Assembly (NCBI RefSeq): GCF_026210795.1 | Contig: NC_089433.1 | Span: forward strand, 3,187,001-3,251,000 | From: Rhizophagus irregularis | Lineage: Eukaryota > Glomeromycota > Glomeromycetes > Glomerales > Glomeraceae | DNA length: 64,000 nt | Direction: 5' to 3' | Shown: one piece after another, positions 33,301 to 42,744 of the stretch | Position numbering within the stretch: position 1 is the first letter of the stretch | Layout: each line of letters starts with the position of its first letter | Made by a program: the position numbers and the translations under genes | The notes under the pieces: generated by a model | Database searches by the model: none | Told to the model about the DNA's origin: nothing | Seen by the model: the letters and a program-made list of their open reading frames with translations, nothing else

Positions 33301-34061
33301 TATTTTTTTAAAGTATCTAATATTCGTAGGAACTTCTTTGACATCAAAATTTGGGTGGTTTAAAATTTTAACCAAGTCTTCATACGCATTTGTTGCTAAC
33401 AATAAAACGTTTTAAAATATTAAATAATATCTTAGACAAAATATTAATTTATTAATTAATTTTACTTACTTATCATATGTTTAGTAATCCAAGCAAATAT
33501 TGAGGCAGAAGTACTTAATGAAAAATAAGGTCCAAATTCACCATCAAAAGGAGAATTTGGTAATGTATTATTTTCAAGTATATTTTCAGAACCTTCAAAA
33601 TTTTTGTGTTCAACTTCATTATCACTAACAACATCATTATTTTCATCATCACTATCAACATAATCATTTTCATCATCACTTTCGTCATCATCACTTTCGA
33701 TATAATTATTTTCATCATCACTATCATCACTTTCATTGTCGCTATCAACATAATTATTTTCATCATCACTATCAACATAATTATTTTCGTTCTCACTATC
33801 AACATAATCAGTTTCATTATATTCAGTGTAATGTTCAAATCCACTCTCATTTGCATCGTCATTATTATCTGAACATTTAAAGAAAGTTATTTTTAATTCA
33901 AGATATAATATTTTAAATTATTTAAATTCGTTACCTTTTAATTCAGTAGCTACATCATTAATTGTATTGTCTATATTAGTTACATTATTACGAACTTGTT
34001 CTTTTCGTTGTCGTAAATTTAAGCTTCTATTCTTGCTTTTACTGCTTCTTCTTAAAGGCAT
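30388..34061 (-). pseudogene. BAH-type CACTA/Plavaka-related transposase, longest copy (iii)
   Basis: Large transposase read from 34061 (MPLRRSSKSKNRSLNLRQRK) to 30388. Order: basic N-terminus; acidic exon with NNYVDSDDE repeats; FREAYAISLFDIIKKTLSNP; WHGELWQQSPLFGE; BAH-like block 1 (GDFVHIMASNQLNCIRI); core FIDLYYDDFGTFRNIYHSLGG, IGNMPF, FVPFGG, NDLVGVMRHNAKRGCHSC; SPQDIYHAIAGK, FMMSDRLHLAM; NLHINGHLQHHAKTF..VKEMVH; C-terminal BAH-like block 2 ending HQCVNDCS...LLNEFFYNAI. Damage: TGA at 31703-31705 after MVLPHIL, a frame change in an A-run near 33305-33310, and another at about 32510-32560 linked to a ~65-bp imperfect duplication. Transposase role is inferred from similarity to Plavaka/CACTA layouts; the BAH-like label is from pattern only. 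Confidence 0.75.
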
Positions 34062-34257
34062 ACTAAATTTAAAAATAAAGGTAATTTTTTTTTATCAATT
34101 TAAAAATAAAAGTAAAATTTTTTTTTATCGTAAAAAAAAAGATCGATAAAAGCCATTGATTGGCCAGCAAAAATATCGATCTCACTCATGAAGACGATCT
34201 TTTATATTTCTGTATTTATGACATACGCAAAAAAATCACGAAAGTTTTTAACCACTA

Positions 34258-35022
34258 TCCCTTAAATGGTTTTGCCGGCAAATTTGCCTGCAATTTTTCA
34301 AAATAAATTTATATCCAAATATAAAGTTTGTCAATATGATTTGGATTATCCTATAATTCCGCAGCTATATCTACATTTTTAGCATCAATTGTATGGTTTT
34401 GATATGTGGTTAATGACTGCTAATCACCGAAATTAGTCACAAATCAACCTCAAAAAAATAACATCGGAATTTTTATATAATAAATTAATTTTCTTTACCA
34501 TAATATTCTGCTTCATTACAAAGCATTTTAATGTATTTTTTTATTTTTATTATGAAACTTCACACTCTAATGAACAAAATAGAGATGATAAAATTTAACT
34601 TTATGCATTTTTTACAAGTTCACAAAAATAATTCTTTTTTTAGGGTTCTATGTAAAGTCAAAATGCCACTTCTAAACATTAAAAATCATCATAACAAAAG
34701 TTGTTCATCATAGAAATTTCTACATATTCAATTAAGCTTTAATATAGCTGCAATCAAATCCCAATGAGATCGTCAAAGTTAAATGCAAAATTTTTCGAAA
34801 TTTTTTGTCATTTAAAAAATATAACTTTTGACCAATGGTCAATCTTCAATCTTATAATATGTAATTAATAAATAATGATTATTGTCACATAAATTATGAT
34901 TTAAGCTCTTTGCGAAAAAAAATTTTATTAGAATAACTTCATTTTTCATAAAATTAGATGAGAACTGAATTTTCGGTAAAATTGCAGGCAAATTTGCCTG
35001 CAATGTTTTACCGTTTAAGGGA
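34258..35022. mobile_element. MITE (~765 bp) with TA target duplication, abutting TERT
   Basis: Left end TCCCTTAAATGGTTTTGCC-GGCAAATTTGCCTGCAATTTT and the complement of the right end TCCCTTAAACGGTAAAACATTGCAGGCAAATTTGCCTGCAATTTT form imperfect terminal inverted repeats of about 45 bp. TA flanks both sides (34256-34257, 35023-35024), as in Tc1/mariner-derived MITEs. No coding content. The right end is only 15 bp before the proposed TERT start codon (35038), so the element occupies the promoter and leader position. Confidence 0.8.
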
Positions 35023-35037
35023 TAATAAAATATTCTA

Positions 35038-38000
35038 ATGAATAATACAATTGCTAACGCTACACTAAAGACTAATTATTCAAATCTTACACTTTTGTAT
35101 GATTTACTTCAATCATCTGCTCATGATATTGATTTAATTAAAAAAGACGATGAAGAGGAGTATAAGCACCTTCTCCGAACGACTATTGTAAGCTCTAATA
35201 CCTGTAAAGACTTCTCACTGATTACAAAGGAAAAGCAAGAGATTGTGGGAAATATACGAAAAGAACAAATAGGTTTAGATACGGTGAGAATTTATATTGA
35301 TTTATTTCTTTGAGTGAACGTTTACTAATGAACGATATTAATTTGTAAACAATAGATATGTCCATTCATTTTTTAGTAAATAGACATGAACCAATAATCA
35401 ACATAGGCAGATTTGGGTTTACTAAGTCTAATAAATCTATAATTGAAAATCCGAAAGGATATCGAATCTGTGCATTAAATACTACAACTGATTTGATGAA
35501 GAAATCATACGCTTGGTTGAAACTTTATACGAGGTTGGCTTTTGCAAAATTTATATTTAATTAATGTATAAAAAGCATAACTAATTATTATTTTTCAAAA
35601 TAAATAGAATCGGTCAAGAAGCCCTGTGTTTTTTGTTGACAAACTATTCTATTTTTCTTGAGCTCAAAAATGGATGCTATATACAAATTATGGGTCCATC
35701 CATCAGTAGAAAATGTCCCATTGAAGATTTGAATAAATCTTTCAAAGCCGCTATCTTAAATGATCGTAAAATTATAAAAGTATCCAACACGAATTCCATA
35801 TCGAACTTGTTCTTTTCTCGTTCAATTATGTTTTTTAGGCCCTAATATATAATAAAAATGGTGAATTGTGGCACGGGCTGCCAAAAAATCGTAAGTACCA
35901 AAAAAATTCTTACTGTTTTTTTTGTAATAACTAATAAATAAATAATGATTTCATTAGATATCCTTAATGTTGTTAAGTTTTCATATCATAACGTTAATAT
36001 GTCGAATACCGTGATAAGTTATATATTTCCGAAACAATTCAACTTGAAAAACGTATTTACCTGTAGAGAAGTTTCTCATGCATTATATTATACTTATATG
36101 GATAGGAGAAAGGAAATAGATGTAAGTATATATATTTATTAGAATACTTATTAATTGGGTATTATTGTAAAATGATCAATCTATAGCTTATTTTAAAAAA
36201 TAGAATTTACATTGTAAAATTCCGGATTATTTAAAACATCTACTTCCGTATATTGATCACATAATTAAACGTCATAATATATGCCAGTATAGACATTTGC
36301 TTAATACTTACTGCCCGATCCAGGTAATTTTTTTGTGTTTATTTTAATCAAATATTGAATTATTATTTTTTCTTATAATCTGTATTAAATATAAAGGAAA
36401 CAAGTTTAGTTGAGTGCAATACCTATCAGGTAATATTTTAAATATTTTAAAATTATCTTAAATTATTATTAATTTCTAAAAAAAAAATTACTTAATAATT
36501 TAAACAGGTTAAGAAGTTTGTTGTCGGAGTTTTAGATTTTATATTTCCACCCGAATTTTTTGGTGACAAAAATAACAAAACAGTTATTTATAATATGATA
36601 AGTGTTTTTATTGAAAAACGTCACTCTGAAGTAGTATCTTTACATGAAGTCGTGCAAAATTTTAAGGTTATTGTTTAATTTTATTCTATGTATTAAAATG
36701 GTATTTGATTTATTAACGAAATATATATATTTCTAATATTTAGATTAAAAAATGCCAATGGCTTAAAGGCAATAATAATTTGGAAATATTGAAATGTACT
36801 GAAATGTTGTACGAATTAATTTGGTGGATTTTTGAATGTTTAGTAATTCCACTTCTCAAAGTAAATAGATATTTTAAATGATTTTATTTTTTATTTTATT
36901 TATAGTCATTAACAATTTCTATATTAATATTTATAGCTGAATTTTTATATAACAAATCATGCTAAACAAGGAAATAGGTTATCCTATTATCGAAGAGAGA
37001 TTTGGTTTAAAATGGTTGAACAAAATCTTAAATCCCTAACGAGTTCTGTATATGAAAAAATACCGTCAAAGAATGAAGAAACAATTTTCAAAAACAGGAA
37101 ACTGGGTTACTCCGAATTAAAATTCCTCCCTAAAGATAACAAAGGAAATCTGAGACCTATTGTTAACATGAAACGCCCGATGCGTACTTCCAATAATATA
37201 AAGTGACCAAAATCAATCAATTTCATATTAAATACGACGTTTCAGATCCTTAAATACGAAAAAGTAAGTTTATTAAATAATTTGAATTGAATGTTATTGT
37301 AAATATTTAAATATTAATTATTCTTTTTTTTTTATTTGGTAGGAAAAAAATCCTTCATTACTAACTGGGTCTATATTCAATTATAACGAAGTTCATGCTT
37401 GTTTAAAAGAATATAAAAAACACTTATCTAATGATGATAATCCACGACTTTATTTTGCTAAAGTTGATATTAAATGTTGTTTCGAAACAATTGATCAAAA
37501 TATTCTTATGGAAATAATCGAAAAAGAAGTTCTTACTGAAGTTTGTACAATAATAATTTCTTGTTTGCATAATATAATATCTTTTTTTAATTTACTAATG
37601 ATGATTTTTTTAGTACCAATACTCAGTGAATAAATTTGAAGCTATTTATCTAAAAGGTGGAACTATTTATAGAAAACGTGATAACTTTGTTCATGATTCA
37701 AGTAAAAGTTTTTCAACACATTATTTATTGTACTTTAATTTAATTATTTTATTTTTTAAATTTATTTTGTTTTTATCATATATATATATTTAGGTGAATT
37801 TTTATCTTTTCCGAAATACAGCGCCAAATTAACTCAAAATTATAAAAATGCAATTCTTATTGATAATGTGTATGAATCTTATATGGAAGTAGAGGATGTT
37901 CTTGAATTGTTGAAAGAACATATTCAACAAAATATTATAAAGGTAATAAATACAAGTGAATATTATTTAAATGATTTATTTAATTATTTTAACTGATTAA

Positions 38001-39300
38001 ATTTATTAATATAGGTTAATGAAGAATATTATAAACAAAAAGTCAGCATTCCACAAGGATTGGTACTATCATCCTTATTATGTAGTATATATTATGGAGT
38101 TATGGAGCGAGAAGAATTTAAATATATCATTAATGACACGAATGGGGTAAGTATTTTTAAATATTATACTTCAATGTACTTACTGATATATTTAATATTT
38201 AATTAATATTATAATATTATTTAAATATTATTAGTTACTATTGCATTTCCTTGATGATTTTTTGTATATAAGTACAAACAAAAATAATGTTATAAAATTT
38301 ATCACAACAATGCACCAAGATGATTTAAAGTATAAAATCGTTGTAAATGATAAAAAAAGTATGGTAAACTTTGATTTAACTGTTAATAATAATAAAATAA
38401 ATAAAGTTGATGGTTATGGTACGTATTTGCTATTTTATTTTATTTTATTGATTATTTGTTTTATTAATTGTATTGTAAAATATTAACTGAATTTTAATAA
38501 GAGTTCCTGTGGTGTGGAATATTAATTGATACTCGTAATTTGGATGTCAAAGTGGATTATTCAAGATACAGCGATTTATCCCGTTAGTATTCTATAATTA
38601 ATTCAAAAACTATTTATTAATTTACTTATTATTATTTATATTAAATTAGATATTGCTAACATTTTAACTATAAAATCGATAAAGACCCCTGGTACATGTT
38701 TAAAGAAAAAAATGATTGAGTAAGCACTATGATTAATATTATGCAAATTATTAATTTTGAATTAATATAAATAATTATTTATTCAGAATTTTGTTAGCAA
38801 AAAGCCATAAAATTTTTTATGATACTTCGCTAAATACAAGAGAAACTACCCTATTAAATATATACCAAAATTTTTTAATGGCTGGAATGAAATTCCACCA
38901 CTGTATAAAAGGAATGCCTAGACAAAAATCCCAAAGAAATAAAGATTTCGAATTTGGTAAATTTTGATTAAATTTTAATAAATTTAATTATTATTTTTTA
39001 CTATCGCAATTTTTTTGTTATTATTACAGAAGTATTACATAATGCTATTGATCATTTATATTTAGTATTATGTAAAACTGATGCATCAAGTAGATATTCC
39101 TTTAATATAAATAAAAAAGAATTTATGTGGTTAGTGTTGTTATAATTTAAATTTATTTTTATCATAAATATTAACTTCATATTTTTTATTATTTAACAAT
39201 AAGGCTCGGTGCTAATGCTTTTTATTACATTTTAAACAAAAAACAAAGCTATCATAAGTACTTTCACATTTTAAAAAATTTCTTGAAAACTCCCAGTTAG
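35038..39300 (+). CDS. TERT: Telomerase reverse transcriptase, 19 exons, apparently interrupted
   Basis: Catalytic subunit of telomerase; adds telomere repeats using its RNA template. Proposed exons: 35038-35270, 35356-35533, 35608-35890, 35958-36121, 36204-36323, 36397-36429, 36507-36666, 36744-36860, 36937-37263, 37343-37540, 37614-37701, 37794-37942, 38015-38146, 38235-38418, 38502-38582, 38650-38719, 38787-38956, 39030-39129, 39204-39300 (about 960 codons). Seen in order: TEN-like NTTTDLMKK..W..LYTRIGQEALCFLL; GLPKNHILN; IFPKQFNLKNVFT; CQYRHLLNTYCP; QFP block FIFPPEFFG; T motif FYIT..; motif 1/2 LKFLPKDN, LRPIVNM; A FAKVDIKCCFETI (Asp near 37465); insertion domain; B' SIPQGLVLSSLLCSIYYG; C HFLDDFLYIS; E WCGILIDTRNLDV; C-terminal WLGANAFYY. 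Problems: in-frame TGA at 37204-37206, and a frame change near 35840 unless a 59-nt intron (35780-35838) is real. Confidence 0.92.
37204..37206 (+). other. In-frame TGA in TERT between motif 2 and motif A
   Basis: After RPIVNMKRPMRTSNNIK the frame meets TGA, then continues open as PKSINFILNTTFQILKYEK into the next exon, matching the helical segment that follows motif 2 in other TERTs. An 84-nt intron (37162-37245, GT..AG, in phase) would skip it, but would delete the VNM of motif 2, so I judge the stop to be real sequence. CGA to TGA is the simplest origin. Confidence 0.75.
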
Positions 39301-39461
39301 ATAATTTAAATCATATAGTAGATTGTAAGTTATCATTAATTTTTAATAAAATAACATTTTAAGTTTTGGTATTGTTTAATATTATTTCTTTTTTATTTAT
39401 TTAAATGAAATAATCTTATGATATTAATTAATTAGTAATACAATAGTGAAATTATAAAAAA

Positions 39462-40309
39462 TTATAAATCCATATTATATACAATATTAGTATGATATCT
39501 TGATTGTAATTTAATAGAACTAGTACAATTATCCATTTTTTTAAGTTCACCTTTTACATCAATTGGAATAAAAAAAGATTTTATACCAATCAATAAACTT
39601 TTTTTAACAAAATCAAAAAGTTTATTTAAAGAAACTTTGTCATTTTCAAAGGATTCTTTATGAACACAAGAAATATGTGTTGCAAGAATTTGTCTACAAT
39701 AATCTTCAGTAATAATTTTATCTAATAGGTTTTCAAATTCTTCTAATCCGATACTTCTAAAAAAGATTGTTAAATAATAATTTACTAAAACAAAATAAAC
39801 TAATATAAAAACTTCAAAACCGCATACCTAAAATGAATTTCAAGGTCCTGAGCTTTCTTTACTATAATACTCTTGTAATTATATCTAAAATCTGAAAATT
39901 TTCCTCTGCAAATATTGATATAATCTTTAAGTTGATCAGGATTAATTGTAGGATCTATTGTTTTTAGTAATACTTCTAATAAATTATCCGAAGGGTTCCT
40001 GACTCTAAGAAAAAGTAATTTTAGCTCATCTATCAGAATCTTGCTAAATTCTCCCTTTATTAGAAAATTATTAAAAAGTCAATTACAAAAAGTTTAAAAA
40101 TATTAAAATTTGCAAATTTCTTTCTTTACCTTGTCCATCTTTATATAAAAAGTACGATCATACAATGTATAACAAAGATGTGTGATATGAATTTTTATTC
40201 ACGGGCTGAGACTTTGGTAGTACAAAAGTTTTTTTAGATTTTTTGGGACAGATGAAATTGGTAATTCGTCCAACCTATTTTCTTTTTTATTTTTAACAAG
40301 ACGCTTCAT
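39462..40309 (-). CDS. Unknown fungal protein, paralogue of the 25.7-kb gene (G2)
   Basis: Function unknown. The two 3' exons are solid: 39828 to about 40045 (GEFSKILIDELKLLFLRVRNPSDNLLEVLL ... DFRYNYKSIIVKKAQD) and 39462-39756 (GLEEFENLLDKIITEDYCRQIL, THISCVHKESFENDK ... IDVKGELKKM ... VYNMDL). The splice phase joins as R|S. They match G1 at DELKLLFL, DFRY.Y/DYRHKY, and the EEF...QIL.TH block. A likely first exon begins at 40309 (MKRLVKNKKENRLDEL). The middle is unclear, and this copy is shorter than G1. It is convergent with TERT, with only 161 bp between the two stop codons, so overlapping 3' transcripts are likely. Confidence 0.55.
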
Positions 40310-41920
40310 TGTTCATTGTTGTATTGTATTTTGTTAGGATCTGGGCTTATTTTGAAATATTTTGGTTTCAAAAAGTATTACTTCAAAAAAATTATTTTTT
40401 CGTTTTCTTTAATGAAATAATATCCATTTGTTGAAATTGACCGATATAAATTCAAACAACATAAAATTATGTGCATAAAAATTTTGTTTAAAGTCTACCC
40501 GCTAAAAGTGTTTATTTACAATTCATAAATAAAAATTTAAATTATTCCAATTATCGTATGCTTTTCAAAGTCAAAATCTTCTATATCAGGACCATTGATA
40601 AAATTTCTGTGCAAAGCTTATTTCGAAGCTTTGTGAACGATATGTAAGAAATATGTGATATATCAAAATGATATACAATTATCATTGGTTGATCCATGAT
40701 TGTGTAATCTGTATAACCAGCGTGTAACCTATAAGATCTTTTTAGTTTGTTTTTTTCCTCACATTCTTTATAGGCGTATTCTCTCTTTATTAAGAACTTT
40801 TAGGCGAAAACTTGTAAGTTTAAAACTTATCTCGTTTCTTAATTCTACAAAGTTTAGATCGAGTTTAATTTTTTCTCTTTCTTAGATAGTTTTTCACTTT
40901 CTTGTAAGTCAATTAACGCGTTTATTATTCTTATTTTTTTATTTTTTAAACATGTTTTATTACTCTTATTTCCTAACTAAACCACGTTGATTTATTGCAG
41001 GCGGGTTCTAACTTCCCATTTTCTCCTCCCTTTCTTTGCTTTCTTATTTCATTCTTAGGTGTAATAACGTTATTGTTGTTATTTTTCACTTTCTTGTAGA
41101 CGGGTCCTAACTTTACATTTCCTCTTTGTAAGTCAATTAACGTGTTTTATTATTTTTTTAACATGAATTTTGTTACTCTTATTTCACTAAACCACATTCA
41201 ATTTTGCACTTTCTAACTTTCCATTCTTTTTTTTGCTTTTTTAGGCGACTTTCCTTCATGCCTTTCCCTTTCTCTTAATACCCATTCTTCTTACTTTCAC
41301 CTTCCTTACTTTATGTTTCAAAAGGAAATTAAAGACGTTAGAAACAAAACGGGTAGATTTGCAAGGTTTCCTTGCGAAATTTTTTTTTTTTTCAATTAGA
41401 ACGAATTTCTTTAAGCAAGTTCTTTTAGGCGATATCATAAGATTCCTTTCAAACGAAGAATCTGTAATAATGGTAAATTTTATTAATATATTTGGGTTTT
41501 TTTTTATGGAGAGCAATTTTCTTTAGGTTTTCATTCTTAGATGTAATAACGTTATTGTTGATATTTTTCACTTTCTAGTAGACGGGTCCTAACTTACATT
41601 TCCTCCTTGTAAGTCAATTAACGCGTTTTATTATTTTTTTAACATGAGTTGTTACTCTTATTTCATTAAACCACATTCAGTTTTGCACTTTCTTCTAACT
41701 TTCCATTCTTTCTTTGCTTTCTTAGGGGACTTTCCAATTTCTTTAAGCAAGTTCTTTTAGGCGATATCATAAGATTCCTTTCAAACGAAGAATCTGTAAT
41801 AATGGTAAATTTTATTTGTATATTTGGGCTTTTTTTATGGAGAGCAATTTTCTTTAGGTTTTCATTCTTAGGTGCAATAATGTTATTGTTGATAGAATTG
41901 ATATTTTTTACTTCTTAGTT
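40310..41920. repeat. T-rich degenerate repeat region with duplicated ~330-bp segment
   Basis: Segments GCGATATCATAAGATTCCTTTCAAACGAAGAATC ... GGAGAGCAATTTTCTTTAGG occur at about 41428-41525 and 41759-41858. CTTTCTTGTAGACGGGTCCTAAC occurs with CTTGTAAGTCAATTAACGCG several times (40900, 41090, 41575). As at 28.8-29.7 kb, acceptor-like (TTTTTTAGGCG) and donor-like (TTGTAAGT) strings alternate. The minus-strand frame at 41256-41516 is the complement of this repeat. Bases 40310-40700 show nothing. Confidence 0.5.
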
Positions 41921-41979
41921 TTTTTTAGATGAAATGGGATTTTGTTTAATTATTTTAATTATGTATATTAATATAATTA

Positions 41980-42744
41980 TGAACAAATAAAAATAACAAG
42001 TACATTATTTCAATAAATTAGTTTTGATTTTTATATCATATATATAGTATATAGTATTGTATACATATAAGTAAATATAAAATTATAATATAATTAGTAT
42101 ATTATTTAAATACATTTATAATATTTAAAATATATTCATACGAGTTTCAATTTATATGATATATATATTGTTTATATATAATTACTATATTATATATCAC
42201 ATTAAAAATATATATTAATTATGTATTAATTATATATATATTATATTATTTTAAATATAACAAATATATTGTATCAATATTGTTAATATAATATTTATAA
42301 TATTTAAAATATATTCTTAAGAGTCTCAATTTTATATTATTTATTTATTATTCATATATAATTATTATATAACAAATATATATATAATATATTAATAAAT
42401 ATATTTTAAATATATATATACTAAACATTAAATATATATATACTATATATTTAATATATGTTAAATATATTATATATATATTATAAATATATTATATATA
42501 TATATTGAATATACAAATACTATATCCTAAATATATATATATAATATATTAATTATATAGTATTTATATATTTAATATTAAGTATTTATATATTAAATAT
42601 ATTATTTCAAATATAACAAATATATTGTATTAATATTGTTAATATATATTTATATATTTAAAATATATTCTTATGAGTCTCAATTTCATATTATTTATTT
42701 ATTAAATATATATAATTATAATATTATAAAAATATTGTAAAAAT
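41980..42744. repeat. Extreme AT tract (TATATA-rich), right edge of the 22.7-kb block
   Basis: More than 90 percent A+T with many TATATA runs and a long imperfect duplication (AAATATATTCTTANGAGTCTCAATTT recurs near 42305 and 42660, with a related copy near 42125). No coding content. It ends at the direct repeat ATTTTAAAAAAT, where the transposase gene resumes. Confidence 0.6.

Noticed and set aside
33515-33872. Met/Ile-rich frames on both strands
   Set aside because: Shadows of the acidic repeat exon of transposase copy iii.
37162-37245. 84-nt GT..AG intron that would skip the TERT TGA
   Set aside because: It would remove VNM of motif 2 and the following helix, which are conserved and present in the sequence.
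35038-39300. The reverse transcriptase as a non-LTR or Penelope-like retroelement
   Set aside because: TEN-like, GLP..H, QFP and T motifs, the insertion domain and motif E are TERT features; no endonuclease, no poly-A tail and many introns.
20056-42744. Polinton/Maverick, Starship or viral insertion
   Set aside because: No DNA polymerase B, packaging ATPase, capsid, tyrosine recombinase or captain-like gene was seen in the block.
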